Part shown: in pieces, positions 8,465-17,648 of the stretch
How positions within the stretch are numbered: the stretch's first letter is position 1
How the letters are laid out: each line of letters starts with the position of its first letter
Source: CBDCBA01 sp965214125
Lineage (GTDB): Bacteria > Planctomycetota > Phycisphaerae > Tepidisphaerales > Tepidisphaeraceae
Direction: 5' to 3'
NCBI GenBank assembly: GCA_965214125.1
Contig: CBDCBA010000021.1
Span: 15,057-79,056, forward strand
DNA: 64,000 nucleotides
Made by a program: the position numbers and the translations under genes
Notes under the pieces: model-generated
Told to the model about the DNA's origin: nothing
Seen by the model: only the letters and a program-made list of their open reading frames with translations
Database searches by the model: none

Positions 8465-9021
8465 CGCTCTTCTTCGTCAACGTGTTGCTGGCGGTGCTGT
8501 GGGTCTTCCTGTGGGGCGACCTGTCGCTCTACACGCTGCTGGTCGGGTTGGTCGGCGGGTACGTCGTGCTGTGGCTGTTCACCCGCGTCAACGGCCGCCG
8601 CACGCTGCGCGATGCGTACGGGCAACGCCTGATCAACCTGGTGCGATTCACGGGCTATTTCCTGAAGCTTCTCGTGGTCAGCAACCTCCAGATTGCCAGG
8701 GAAATCGTCACGCCGGGCCAGCAGATGACGCCGCGGTTCGTGCGCTACGAGGTGACGGGCATGAGCGACGCGCAGGCGACGGCGTTCGCGAACGCGATCA
8801 CGCTCACGCCCGGCACGCTCGTGGTCGACGCCCGCGAACGCGAGGATGGGCGGCGCTTCCTGTACGTTCACGCGATGTACGCCGAGGATCGCGAGGCGGC
8901 CGTGCTGTCGCTGGGCGAGCTGCGCCGGCGGCTGGAGCACGACGTGTTCGTGACCCGCCCGCGCACGCCGCCCGAGGACGTCGTCGCCGACGCCGGCGAG
9001 GGAGGAAGCCTGCGTGCCTGA
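8461..9021 (+). CDS. mrpE: Na+/H+ antiporter subunit MrpE
   Basis: A 186-residue protein with N-terminal membrane spans and a soluble C-terminal domain containing ANAITLTPGTLVVDA, the MrpE/MnhE hallmark. MrpE is an accessory subunit of the antiporter. It overlaps mrpD at ATGA, and its end overlaps the mrpF start, indicating translational coupling. Confidence 0.93.
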   Translation: MTLFFVNVLLAVLWVFLWGDLSLYTLLVGLVGGYVVLWLFTRVNGRRTLRDAYGQRLINLVRFTGYFLKLLVVSNLQIAREIVTPGQQMTPRFVRYEVTGMSDAQATAFANAITLTPGTLVVDAREREDGRRFLYVHAMYAEDREAAVLSLGELRRRLEHDVFVTRPRTPPEDVVADAGEGGSLRA

Positions 9022-9373
9022 GTGTTGGCCCACCCTCTGCGTGATCGCGTGGCCGAGCCTGGTCGTCCAGTGGGCGGCGACGGTTGGCTTCATCGTGCTC
9101 GGCGTGGGGATCGCGTTGTGCCTGTTCCGCGTGGCGCGGGGGCCGACGCTCGCCGACCGCGCGGTGGCCGCCGACGCGATCGGCGTGCAGTTGATCGGGC
9201 TGGTCGTGCTGCTGACGCTGCGCACGGGCTCGATGCAGTTCGTCGATGGGATCCTGATCCTGTCGCTCCTGAGCTTTGCCGGCGCGGTGGCCATGGCCCA
9301 GTTCATCGCGCGGCCGCACATGCCGCTCGAGGAGGACGACGAGGCGGCGGCCAACGGAAAGGCGACGTTATGA
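9014..9373 (+). CDS. mrpF: Na+/H+ antiporter subunit MrpF
   Basis: A 119-residue protein starting at GTG, eight bases inside the end of mrpE. It has three membrane spans, with FRVARGPTLADRAVAADAIG linking the first two; the RGP-x-x-x-DR pattern is typical of MrpF/MnhF. A short acidic tail follows. It overlaps mrpG at ATGA. Confidence 0.93.
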   Translation: MPECWPTLCVIAWPSLVVQWAATVGFIVLGVGIALCLFRVARGPTLADRAVAADAIGVQLIGLVVLLTLRTGSMQFVDGILILSLLSFAGAVAMAQFIARPHMPLEEDDEAAANGKATL

Positions 9374-9864
9374 GCGGCGAGATCCTCAACGCCATCCTCG
9401 ACCTCGCGACCGCGCTGGCGTTGGCGGGCGGGCTGTTCTTCATGTTCGTCGGCGCCCTCGGGCTGGTCCGCCTGCCGGATGTCTACTGCCGCAGCCACGC
9501 CGCGAGCAAGTGTGTGACGCTGGGCATCCTCGGCATGCTGACGGCGCTGGTGCTGTTCACCGGCAACGTCTCGCACGCCGCCGAGGAGCAGTACGCGACG
9601 GCCGCCGAGGCGGCGCGCGCGTCGGTGGACGAGTCCGACGCCGAGGCGCGGGCGGCGCAGGAGATTGCCGTCGAGAGCGGCAGCGCCGACGAGGCAACGA
9701 CGGCCATCACCACCAAAGCGTTGCTGGTGCTGGCGTTCGTCTTCGTGGCCGCGCCGATCGGCTCGCACATGCTCGCCCGCGCCGCCCACCGCGCCGCAGT
9801 CAAGCCGTGGCGAGGAACGCTCAGCGACGAACTTACCGAAGACGAGCGGGCCGGCCGCGCGTGA
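9370..9864 (+). CDS. mrpG: Na+/H+ antiporter subunit MrpG with extra acidic segment
   Basis: A 164-residue protein with the MrpG/MnhG pattern GGLFFMFVGALGLVRLPDVYCRSHAASKCVTLGI and a final span. MrpG proteins are commonly about 110-130 residues. This one has an insertion of roughly 45 acidic, Ala/Glu-rich residues (EEQYATAAEAARASVDESDA and onward) between the second and third membrane spans. It is the last gene of the operon and converges with the histidine kinase gene 42 bp away. Confidence 0.92.
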   Translation: MSGEILNAILDLATALALAGGLFFMFVGALGLVRLPDVYCRSHAASKCVTLGILGMLTALVLFTGNVSHAAEEQYATAAEAARASVDESDAEARAAQEIAVESGSADEATTAITTKALLVLAFVFVAAPIGSHMLARAAHRAAVKPWRGTLSDELTEDERAGRA

Positions 9865-9906
9865 ACCGAGCGAATCCGAGGCCTTCGTAGCGGCTCGCGG
9901 TCCGGG

Positions 9907-11817
9907 TCACGCCTGCTCAAGGGCGCGGCGGGTGATGTCCTCGAGCGTGTCGAGATCGACGGGTTTGGTGAGATGATGGGCGAAGCCGGCGGCGTGGCTC
10001 CGCGCGATGTCGGCGTCGGTGCCATAGCCGCTCAGGGCAATCGCGGGCGGGCGGGCGTCGGCGGGCAGGTGGGCGAGCAGGTCGATGCCCGTGCCGTCGG
10101 GCAGGCCGATGTCGCTGATGATGAGCGAGAAGGGTCCCTGCTGCTCGTACGCCCGCCGGGCGGCGCCCACGGAGTCGGCCCACACCACCTCGGCCTTGAA
10201 CTGCAACGTCAGGAAGCGTCCCATCAGCTTGGCGGTGTCGGCGTGGTCTTCGACGAGCAGGATGCGGCCCACCTCCACGGCCGACGCCTGCCGCGGGGCC
10301 GATGGCGTCGTCGCGGCCGGCTGGGCCTCGGGGCGCGGTGCGGAGGGTTGGCCCGATCGTTTGCCCCCGTTCCCCGTGGTGCGGGCCGGGAGCACGACGG
10401 TGAACGTCGCCCCGCGGCCGGGACCGTCGCTGGTGGCGAAGATGCGCCCGCCGTGCGCGTCGACGAGGTGCCGGCTGATGGTCAGCCCCAGCCCGAGCCC
10501 GCCGAAGGTGCGCGTCACGCCCTTGCCGCCCTGCTCGAAGGCGTTGAAGATCGACGCGAGCTTGTCCGGGTCGATGCCCAGCCCCGTGTCCTTGACTTGG
10601 CAGCCGACGACCTCGTGGCCGTTTTGGCGTTCGGAGAAGGTGCGCAGCGTGATCGTGCCGCCGTCGAGCGTGAACTTGACCGCGTTCTTGACAAGGTTCC
10701 AGAGCACCTGCCGCAGCCGCGCCGGGTCGGCGAGCGTGGCCAGCGGGCCGGCGGAGAAGTCGGTTTCGAGGTTCAGCCCGTGCTCGTGCAAATCGCCCTG
10801 GCAAATCTCGACCACGTGCCGGGCCGTCTCGTTCAGGTCGACGAGCCGACGCGAGAGTTGCAGCTTGCCGCGCGTGACGCGCGTGAGGTCGAGCAGGTCG
10901 TCGATCAGTCGCACCTCCAATTCGACGTTGCGGCGGACCATGTCCATCGTCTCGCCGAAGAGCTGCACGTGGTGCTCGCCGACCTCCTCGAGGCCCGCGC
11001 GCACGCGCTGGAGCGTGCGCTGGTACATCTGCGTCCCGGCCAGCACAGGCGTGAGCGGCGTGCGCAACTCGTGGCTGAGGACCGCGAGAAACTCGCTTTT
11101 GGCCTTGTTGGCGCGTTCGGCCGTCTCCCGCGCCCGGTCCGCGCTGATGCGCGACTGGATGGCGTGCTCCTTCGCCTCGCGCAGCATCTGCTCGGCCCGC
11201 TTGCGATCGCTGATGTCCAGCACGACGCAGCCGACCGCGCTCACCCCCGGCCGCCCGCCGACCGCGCCGGGCTCGACGACCGGGTAGTAGCTCGTCAGCC
11301 ACCACCGACGCCGGCCGGGCTCGCGCGGCGTCTCGCCCTCCACCTCCACGCCGACCACGCTGCGGCCGGTGCGAAAGACGCGCTCCACGAGCGACTCCAC
11401 ATCGTCGGCAACGCCCGGCAGCAAGTCGCGGACGGTGCGGCCCAGGTGCGCATCGGCCGAAATGCCGTTGATCTCCGCGAGCGGCTCGTTGATGCGCAGG
11501 TAACGCACCGACCGGTCGAAAAAGGCAAAGCCGACGGGGGCGTTCGACAGCAGGGCCTCCAATTGCGCATCCGATGACAGCGCCGCCCGCGCGGCCTCGG
11601 CGCGCAGGTGCTTCACCTCGCCACGATGCCAATCCAGCCCTTCTTCGCCGGTGACAAGCGTCGCCGCGCGGGTACGCAGGTCCGCCTCGCGGCGATTGAG
11701 TTCCTCCTCGCGACGGGTCAGTTCCGCCTCACGCGTGTCCAGCGTCGCCTCGCGCTGGGATGCCGACGCGGCGGGCTCGGCGGCAACGGGCGGGGATGTG
11801 CGTGGGACCTCGTCCAT
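9907..11817 (-). CDS. Hybrid sensor histidine kinase (coiled coil-PAS-HisKA-HATPase-REC)
   Basis: A 636-residue protein from ATG 11817. Order of parts: a heptad-rich coiled coil (about 20-80), a PAS domain (about 85-205, NAPVGFAFFDRSVRYLRINEP), and HisKA with the phospho-acceptor His249 in SHELRTPLTP. HATPase_c follows (NLVKNAVKFT, DTGLGIDPD, GGLGLGLTISR). A C-terminal receiver domain has the acidic pocket in LLVEDH, the phospho-accepting Asp in IISDIGLPDG and a Lys in LTKPVD. No membrane segment is visible, so it is probably a cytoplasmic sensor. The same frame is open upstream through the GH5 gene, but that is read-through caused by a frameshift there. No partner regulator is adjacent. Confidence 0.9.
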   Translation of the reverse strand: MDEVPRTSPPVAAEPAASASQREATLDTREAELTRREEELNRREADLRTRAATLVTGEEGLDWHRGEVKHLRAEAARAALSSDAQLEALLSNAPVGFAFFDRSVRYLRINEPLAEINGISADAHLGRTVRDLLPGVADDVESLVERVFRTGRSVVGVEVEGETPREPGRRRWWLTSYYPVVEPGAVGGRPGVSAVGCVVLDISDRKRAEQMLREAKEHAIQSRISADRARETAERANKAKSEFLAVLSHELRTPLTPVLAGTQMYQRTLQRVRAGLEEVGEHHVQLFGETMDMVRRNVELEVRLIDDLLDLTRVTRGKLQLSRRLVDLNETARHVVEICQGDLHEHGLNLETDFSAGPLATLADPARLRQVLWNLVKNAVKFTLDGGTITLRTFSERQNGHEVVGCQVKDTGLGIDPDKLASIFNAFEQGGKGVTRTFGGLGLGLTISRHLVDAHGGRIFATSDGPGRGATFTVVLPARTTGNGGKRSGQPSAPRPEAQPAATTPSAPRQASAVEVGRILLVEDHADTAKLMGRFLTLQFKAEVVWADSVGAARRAYEQQGPFSLIISDIGLPDGTGIDLLAHLPADARPPAIALSGYGTDADIARSHAAGFAHHLTKPVDLDTLEDITRRALEQA

Positions 11818-11900
11818 GACTCGCTCTTCACCGTCCCCCTTGCGCTTCGCCTTGCACGCACGCAGCGGGCACGCCGGCGACTGCGCCGATCGTAGCGCCG

Positions 11901-12990
11901 CTAGCCCGCCCGCAATAGTTCGAGCATCTGCCGATCGAGCTTGCGGCCGCGGAAGTCCTCGTACTCCACGTCCTCCCGCCCGCTGTCGAGAATCCCGAAA
12001 CTGCCCCGAAAGTTCCACAATCCCCAGCCCCAGCCGTTCTCGCGGTAGACCTTCAGGCAGTCGCCCATCCACGCCAGCGCCACCTCGTGCGGCGTTTGGT
12101 TGTGGGCGCCCCACTCGCCGACGTGAACGCCCCAGCCCGTTCCGCGCCGCCTCGCGCCACGGCTCGTAGTGCGCGCGGAGCCAGGCAAGGTCGCGCGTCT
12201 CGCCATCAATCTCCAGCGGCCAGGTCGGCACGTCCCACGTGTCGCTGCCGCCGATCCAGCCGGCCTGATAATGGCTGATCTGCATCGGCTGGTACCCCCG
12301 CGTGCTCGCGGCAAGGCCGAGCTCGCGCACGCCCGGCACCACGCGGTTCCCGTAATGGTTGCCATCGGCGACGATCAGCCGCGTCGGGTCGACCGCCCGG
12401 ATCGCCTCGGCGAGCGCCTTGTGGACGCGCAGGTACGTCGGGTCGTCGATGCCCGCCGGCTCGTTCATCAGGTCGAAGCTCAGCCGGCCGTTGGGGATGC
12501 CCTTGTAACGCTCCGCGAACATCGCCCAGTGGTGCTGCGCGGCGGCGAGGGTGGCGTCATCCTCGAAGATGCTGCTGGGTTCCTCCGGCGGATTGACGCA
12601 GTAGCCCGGCAGGCGGTGCATGTTCAGGCTGACGTGCATCCCGCGCTCGCCACCCCAGCGGACGGCGTCGTCGATCTTCGTCAGCACGTCCTCGTCGATC
12701 TCCAGCATCGCCTCGGGCTTGGCCCAGAACCAGTAGCTCAAGGGCAGTCGGAAGAAGTCGAAGCCCCACTCGGCGATCCAGTCGAAGTCCGTTTCGAGGA
12801 ATTGCCCCTCGGACCACTCGGGGTGGAACATCTCGAACAGGTTGAACCCCCGCCAGCGCGGCAGGTGCGACGCCGTCGGCTCCGCAGGCGACTCGCCCGC
12901 CCCCGCGGTGGGGGGCGTGCCGGCAAGGGCGGATCCCGCGGCCATAGCGGCGGCGGCACGAAGCAACTGGCGGCGCGTCATACGGGCCAT
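11901..12990 (-). pseudogene. Glycoside hydrolase family 5 (cellulase-like), broken by a 1-bp frameshift
   Basis: The gene starts at ATG 12990 with a twin-arginine-type signal (MTRRQLLRAAAAMAAGSALA). It shows the GH5 acid/base glutamate in SFDLMNEPAG. Near 12136-12138 one extra base in a ccc run shifts the frame. The downstream frame holds the nucleophile motif (HVGEWGAHNQ), the tryptophan-rich YRENGWGWGLWNFRGSFG and the stop at 11901. Removing one base restores NGWGVHVGEW. The family hydrolyses beta-glucans or related glycans, probably outside the cytoplasm. The lesion may be a real mutation or a sequencing error; as written the product lacks its nucleophile. Confidence 0.85.
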
Positions 12991-13020
12991 CGTACTCGAC
13001 GCCCGCCCTACCGTGCCGCC

Positions 13021-13365
13021 GTGGAAAACCGTCCACTTCTCCCGACAATCCATGGCCTTGACGTCGGCCCACAATCCCGCTGCCGCCACTGGCACGGCGA
13101 GCGCGACGTCGTCGCGATGCGGCTGCGCTGCTGCGAGCAATGGTGGGCCTGCATCGACTGCCATGCCGCCCTGGCCGATCATCCGCCGGCGCGGCGAGCG
13201 CTGGCCGATCCGTCCCCGGCGGCCTTGTGCGGCGCCTGCGGCCACGCCATGACGGCGGCCGCCTACCTCGCGTGCGACGACGCCTGCCCGGCCTGCGGAC
13301 ACGGGTTCAACCCTGGCTGCCGACTGCACCGACACTTGTACTTCGAGGTTGAGCCGGTCGCGTAA
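13021..13365 (+). CDS. CHY-type zinc-finger protein
   Basis: A 114-residue protein starting at GTG 13021. It has the CHY zinc-finger layout (PF05495): GLDVGPQSRCRHWH, RLRCCEQWWACIDCHAALADHP, LCGACGHAMT, CPACGHGFNPGCRLHRHLYF. The spaced cysteines and histidines should bind several zinc ions. Small bacterial members of this family have no established function. It is divergent from the GH5 gene, with 30 bp between starts. Confidence 0.85.
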   Translation: MENRPLLPTIHGLDVGPQSRCRHWHGERDVVAMRLRCCEQWWACIDCHAALADHPPARRALADPSPAALCGACGHAMTAAAYLACDDACPACGHGFNPGCRLHRHLYFEVEPVA

Positions 13366-13395
13366 CGGGCGCGAACGCGGCGATGCAGCGGCCGA

Positions 13396-13998
13396 TCATT
13401 CCGCCGGCGTGTCGCCCGCTTCGCCCGCCTCGGGGGCGCGGTAGAGGCCGACGAGTTCGACGTCGAAGATCAGCGTCGCGCCCGGCGGGATCACGTCACC
13501 GGCACCCTTATCGCCGTACGCCAGCTCCGGCGGGATCACGAGGCGGCGCTGCTCGCCCACGCTCATGCCGCGCAAGCCGATCTCCCACCCCTTGATGACC
13601 TCGCCGTCGCCCAACCGCAACACGAGCGGCTCGCCGTACGCCTTGCGAGCGCCGGCGCGGGGTTCGAGGCTGGTGTCGAAGACGCGCCCGCTCTCGAGCG
13701 AGCCGCGGTAGTGGACGAGCAGGACGTCGCCGTCCTGGGCCACCTTCGGCTCGGCGGGCTGGTCGACGGTCTTGTACTTCACGCCCTCGGGCGTCTCGGT
13801 GAACTCGCTCATGTCCAGGTCCAACGGCTCGGTCTGGGCTTGCTCCTGCGCCCCGTTCTGCGCGGCGTTGGCGCGGGTGGCGATGAGGTAAAGGACGCCC
13901 GCGACCACGGCCGTTCCCACCAGCAGCGACAGGATCACCCACGGCGTCCGCGAACGCGCGGCGGGAACGTTGAGATCGGCATCGTCGAACACGCTCAT
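13396..13998 (-). CDS. FKBP-type peptidyl-prolyl cis-trans isomerase, membrane-anchored
   Basis: I start at ATG 13998 (MSVFDDAD), preceded by a good ribosome-binding site (gaggag), giving 200 residues. A transmembrane anchor (WVILSLLVGTAVVAGVLYLI) is followed by a linker and a complete FKBP domain: VLLVHYRGSLESGRVFDTS, VIKGWEIGLRGMSVGE, IPPELAYGDKGAG, IPPGATLIFDVELV. FKBPs speed proline isomerisation during folding; this one probably acts on exported proteins. Confidence 0.92.
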   Translation of the reverse strand: MSVFDDADLNVPAARSRTPWVILSLLVGTAVVAGVLYLIATRANAAQNGAQEQAQTEPLDLDMSEFTETPEGVKYKTVDQPAEPKVAQDGDVLLVHYRGSLESGRVFDTSLEPRAGARKAYGEPLVLRLGDGEVIKGWEIGLRGMSVGEQRRLVIPPELAYGDKGAGDVIPPGATLIFDVELVGLYRAPEAGEAGDTPAE

Positions 13999-14043
13999 GG
14001 TCTGCTCCTCAAAGTGCTGCGCCCACGCGGCGACTGGCAAACC

Positions 14044-14469
14044 TTACGCCCCGTCGACGCGCTCGGCTTCGGGATCGGCGCGAAGGTCGTCGCGGGCGAA
14101 GGCAAGGTCGTCGACGGGCCGGCCCTCGCCCAAATGCTCGGCGACGATGCGTTCGGCGGCGGCGGGCGTGACGTTCTTGTACCACACGCCCTCGGGGTAG
14201 ACGACCGCGATCGGCCCCTCGGCGCACAGACGCAGGCACTCGCACTTGGTGCGGAACACGGCCGGCCCGCCCGACGCGCGGCGGTCGAGGTTCAACCGCG
14301 CGCAGGATCGCTTGATCGCCCCCCAGGTGCGGGCCCCGCCCCCCGCCTCGCAGCAGGCCGGGCCGCAGCAGACGAGCAGGTGGGCGCCGAGGCGTCCGAC
14401 GCCCAGCGACTCGGCGACCTTCTCCGGCGGCGCGGGCACGAAGGGGCGCGGCTCGTCGCTGTCGTCCAC
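14044..14469 (-). CDS. [2Fe-2S] thioredoxin-like ferredoxin
   Basis: Starting from GTG 14469 gives 141 residues; an earlier ATG at 14580 would overlap the upstream gene. The four-cysteine pattern is LVCCGPACC and then RTKCECLRLCAEGPIAVVYPEG, followed by VWYKNVTPAAAERIVAEHL. This is the thioredoxin-fold [2Fe-2S] ferredoxin family related to NuoE and the Azotobacter Shethna protein. It presumably carries electrons; its partner is not encoded nearby. The extra adjacent cysteines (CCGPACC) are common in the family. Confidence 0.85.
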   Translation of the reverse strand: MDDSDEPRPFVPAPPEKVAESLGVGRLGAHLLVCCGPACCEAGGGARTWGAIKRSCARLNLDRRASGGPAVFRTKCECLRLCAEGPIAVVYPEGVWYKNVTPAAAERIVAEHLGEGRPVDDLAFARDDLRADPEAERVDGA

Positions 14470-14490
14470 AGCCGACCATACGCGCGACGA

Positions 14491-14520
14491 CGCCGGCCGG
14501 GCCCGAAGGCCCGGCCGGCG
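14491..14520 (-). terminator. Strong GC hairpin after the PEP-CTERM gene
   Basis: A perfect 13-bp stem (cgccggccgggcc / ggcccggccggcg) with a cgaa tetraloop lies 35 bp past the stop of the gene at 14555. It has no U-tract, but the stem is very stable and it sits between two same-strand genes. Confidence 0.65.
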
Positions 14521-14554
14521 GTGCAAATTCTGCTCCATTCTTGGGCGAGACCGC

Positions 14555-15316
14555 TTAGCGGCGGCGACGCAGGGCGGCAATGCCGCCGAGGCCCAGCAGG
14601 GCGAGGCTGGTCGGCTCGGGGACGGCGACGCTCACCGTGTCGATCGTGATCGGCTCGAAGCTTCCGGTGCTGGTGAGCTCGAAGAACAGATCGAGCGTGC
14701 TGCCACTCCCACTGATCGGGAAGCTGAAGCTGGCCAGTTCCGTGCTCAACGCGGGGCCGTCGCCGATGCCGTCGAGGTCGCTGTCGAGATACAGGTCGCC
14801 GGCACCCACCGTGCCGCCGCCGCCCATGGCCGGGGGAGCGAACGCGCCGATCAGGGTTGCGGTCCCGCCGTCGATGCTGGCGAAGATCTCGATGCCGTCG
14901 CCATCGGCGGCCTCGTAGTTGTCGAAGTCCGGCTCGCTGTCGAGCGCGGCGAACAAGCCGGTCACGCTCAGGTTGCTCTGACCGGTGATGTCGATCGTGT
15001 CGAATGAAAGAGTGGCGGTGCCCGTCGCGTTGCCGCCATCATCGACGTTGTCGACGTCCTGAACGCCGATGTAGCCGTTGCCGTCGAAGCCGCTGAAGTC
15101 GTCGCGGGCGCCGTTGTTGGTCGTCTCGGGCTGGTCGGCGAGGTATTGGTCGGCGTAATCAAAACCGCCGTCGTCGAACTGCGGCGTCAGCGTGTACTGC
15201 GACGACGCGTCGGACGGGTCGGCCTCAAACGACTCGGTGAAAATCTGCGCCGAGGCGGCGCTGCTGGCGAGGGCGGCCGCGGCGGCGGCGGCGATCAGGG
15301 TGCGGGTGTTAAGCAT
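14555..15316 (-). CDS. PEP-CTERM sorting-domain protein
   Basis: A 253-residue secreted protein with a signal peptide (LIAAAAAAALASSAASAQ). An acidic beta-rich body is rich in Asp and Gly (for example DLYLDSDLDGIGDG). The C-terminal sorting signal is complete: VPEPTSLALLGLGGIAALRRRR, i.e. the PEP motif, a hydrophobic span and an arginine cluster. Such proteins are exported and processed by an exosortase, which is not in this window. The start has a good ribosome-binding site (aaggag). The surface function is unknown. Confidence 0.9.
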   Translation of the reverse strand: MLNTRTLIAAAAAAALASSAASAQIFTESFEADPSDASSQYTLTPQFDDGGFDYADQYLADQPETTNNGARDDFSGFDGNGYIGVQDVDNVDDGGNATGTATLSFDTIDITGQSNLSVTGLFAALDSEPDFDNYEAADGDGIEIFASIDGGTATLIGAFAPPAMGGGGTVGAGDLYLDSDLDGIGDGPALSTELASFSFPISGSGSTLDLFFELTSTGSFEPITIDTVSVAVPEPTSLALLGLGGIAALRRRR

Positions 15317-15526
15317 TGGTTCTCCTTAGGAGATGAAAGAAAAAGGGGTGCGTTGAAACGCAACTGCGGAGGAAGCGGCCGGCGGACAAGGCCTCCGACT
15401 GCTGTCCCGAGACCCTATCCGCCGGCGGGTGCCGAGGCGTTGAGCGCGGGGTTAAGCTTCGACAAGAAAACGCGGCCCGGCGTGAGCCGGACCGCGTGAT
15501 CGTTACAGGCTGTCAGTCGACGCGAA

Positions 15527-16204
15527 CTAGGCGCGGCGGCGACGCAGGACAGCGAGGCCACCGAGGCCCAGCAGGGCGAGGCTCGTCGGCTCGGGGACGA
15601 CGAACGCCTGGCCGGTGTTGACGGCGCCGGGGGTCTGCACCTCGGTCAGCATGAAGCTGTCGGCGTCGAAGTCGTCGGCGTCGTCGCCGCTGCCCATCGC
15701 AGAGAGCGACGTCAGGTTGCCGGTGCCCGGCTCCGAGGCGGGCACCTCGGTTGACATCGCGCCGGCCGCACCAGCGATGCCGCCGTTGTCGGCGTCGGCC
15801 GTGAAGTCGCCCTCGTACGAGAGGAACTGGATCACCGACGAGTCGGTGACATTCACGAGCGCGATGCCGTCCGGGGCGCCGTTCTGGATGCCGCTCACGG
15901 GCATGCTGTAAAGCGTGATCATGTCCGTGCTCCCGGCGACGGGGAACGCGTTGATCATGTCAAAGGTGTCGAGCGTGCCGGTCGTGTTGTACAGGTCGCC
16001 GTTGGAGCCGTTGTAGAACTCCACCGCGTAGTCGGTGGCCGTGGCGCCGCTGCCGTTGGGCGTGCGGATGGCCACCTCGACGAATTCGCCGGTGTCGGCG
16101 CCGGGGTTGTCGTAGTGGAACTCGTTGATCCAGATGTGGTCGGCGCTGGCGCCGGCGGCGAAGATCGTGCTGGCGGCGGCGGCCGCGAGGATGGTGTTAC
16201 GCAT
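15527..16204 (-). CDS. Lamin-tail-like domain protein with PEP-CTERM signal
   Basis: A 225-residue secreted protein from ATG 16204, with a signal peptide (MRNTILAAAAASTIFAAGASA). IWINEFHYDNPGADTGEFVEVA follows, the opening of a lamin-tail-domain-like fold found in secreted nucleases and surface proteins. There is no nuclease domain here. The C terminus carries VPEPTSLALLGLGGLAVLRRRRA, nearly identical to that of the neighbouring PEP-CTERM gene although the bodies differ. Probably attached to the cell envelope or matrix by the exosortase system. Confidence 0.87.
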   Translation of the reverse strand: MRNTILAAAAASTIFAAGASADHIWINEFHYDNPGADTGEFVEVAIRTPNGSGATATDYAVEFYNGSNGDLYNTTGTLDTFDMINAFPVAGSTDMITLYSMPVSGIQNGAPDGIALVNVTDSSVIQFLSYEGDFTADADNGGIAGAAGAMSTEVPASEPGTGNLTSLSAMGSGDDADDFDADSFMLTEVQTPGAVNTGQAFVVPEPTSLALLGLGGLAVLRRRRA

Positions 16205-16352
16205 AAGAAAGCTCCCCAAATTGGGTTCGAAACGAAGGACGTCGCGGGAACCGATTCCCGATGACGCGAGCACATTAGCCGATCGTCGCCACGCTTGCGT
16301 AAACCTTCTGTGAAGCCTCGCCCCACGCACGTTTGGCGCGGCACGACAGCCG

Positions 16353-17552
16353 CTACAACAGCGCAATCCGCGCCAGCCCGAGCACCAACGCCGCCGCGAT
16401 AAACCACGTCGCGTTCCAACCCCGCCACAACATCAGGGCAACCGTCGCGGCCGCCACCACTAAATTAATCGCGTCGAGCCGTCCCTCCCACGCCAAGGCG
16501 GGACCGGCCAGCCGGACGCAGACGGCCAGGATCAATCCGACGGCGGCGGCGCCCATCGCCGCCAGCATCGCGCGGGCCCACGCCTTTTGCCGCAAACGGT
16601 TCAGGATCGGGCCGAGCACCGCCACGAAAACGAACGACGGCAGGAACATCGCCCCCGTTGCCACCAGCGCCGCGGCAATCGACCCGCCGAGCCCGAGGCC
16701 GAACGTCTCGCTGCCGATCAGGTAGCCGGCGAAGGTGCTGGTGGTCAAAAGCGGCCCCGGCGTGGTTTGGCCGATGGCGATCGCGTCGAAGACTTGCTCG
16801 GTGGTGAGCCAGCCGAGCCCGCCGGCGGTCAGGCCGCTTTCGAGGTAGTTCACCAGCACGTACCCGCTACCGAACAGCGTGCCGCCGACCTTCAGGAAGA
16901 AGCCCGCCAGCCGCAGCCAGTCGCCCGGCTCCGCCGCCAGCGGCAACGCGACCGCCATCGAGGCCGCTCCCGCCTTGACACGATCTGCCACGATGCCCGC
17001 CGTCGCGGCGACTGCCAGGACGATGATCTCCGGCTGAAACCGCCCAGGCAGCACAAGCGCGACGATCAGCCCCAACGCCAGCATCAGCCCGCCGAACGGC
17101 CCCTTCACCGCCGACCGCCCCAGTCGCAGGCCGGCGACCAAGATCACGCCCAGCACCGCGGCCGACACGCTGTGCATCACGGTCGCCAGGCCCGCCCGCG
17201 TGGCTTCGCTCATCCGCCCGAGGTGCACGTACGCGATCGCCAGCGGCAGGATGATCAGCACGGCCGGCCCGATGAAACAGGCCCCGGCCACCAGCAGCCC
17301 GGCGAAGCCGCGGCGAAGCTGGCCCATGTGGATGGCCAACTCCGTCGAGTTCGGCCCCGGCACGACCTGCACGGCCGCGACGGCGTCGAGGAAGTGCTTG
17401 TGGCTCAACCACTTGCGCCGGCGGACCAGTTCGTCCTCCATCATCGCCGTGTGCGCTGCCGGCCCGCCGAAGGCGAGGAAGCCCAGCTTCAAAAAGACTC
17501 GCGCGACCTCGCCCAAACTGGCCGGCGGCGACGGCTCGGACGGGGCATCCAC
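16353..17552 (-). CDS. chrA: Chromate transporter family protein (ChrA), two-domain form
   Basis: From the GTG at 17552 the protein has 399 residues. Two homologous halves each begin with the ChrA signature: FLKLGFLAFGGPAAHTAMME with AVAAVQVVPGPNSTELAIHMG, and FLKVGGTLFGSGYVL with AIAIGQTTPGPLLTTSTFAGYL. About ten membrane spans. ChrA proteins export chromate or related oxyanions. The start is uncertain (an upstream in-frame start exists at 17600). It is divergent from the TetR gene, which might regulate it; that is inference from position only. Confidence 0.9.
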   Translation of the reverse strand: MDAPSEPSPPASLGEVARVFLKLGFLAFGGPAAHTAMMEDELVRRRKWLSHKHFLDAVAAVQVVPGPNSTELAIHMGQLRRGFAGLLVAGACFIGPAVLIILPLAIAYVHLGRMSEATRAGLATVMHSVSAAVLGVILVAGLRLGRSAVKGPFGGLMLALGLIVALVLPGRFQPEIIVLAVAATAGIVADRVKAGAASMAVALPLAAEPGDWLRLAGFFLKVGGTLFGSGYVLVNYLESGLTAGGLGWLTTEQVFDAIAIGQTTPGPLLTTSTFAGYLIGSETFGLGLGGSIAAALVATGAMFLPSFVFVAVLGPILNRLRQKAWARAMLAAMGAAAVGLILAVCVRLAGPALAWEGRLDAINLVVAAATVALMLWRGWNATWFIAAALVLGLARIALL

Positions 17553-17648
17553 GAGGCGAAGGTAGCGGCGTTGCCGACCCGACGCACGTGCGTGGCGCAA
17601 AGACCCATCGCGGCAAACGCTCGTTTCAAACGCTTCCTACGCTGAGGC

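Noticed and set aside
9907..13335. A single 1,142-codon frame suggesting a cellulase-histidine kinase fusion
   Set aside because: The middle part is out-of-frame GH5 sequence caused by a one-base shift near 12137; the true GH5 end is in another frame and the kinase has its own ATG at 11817.
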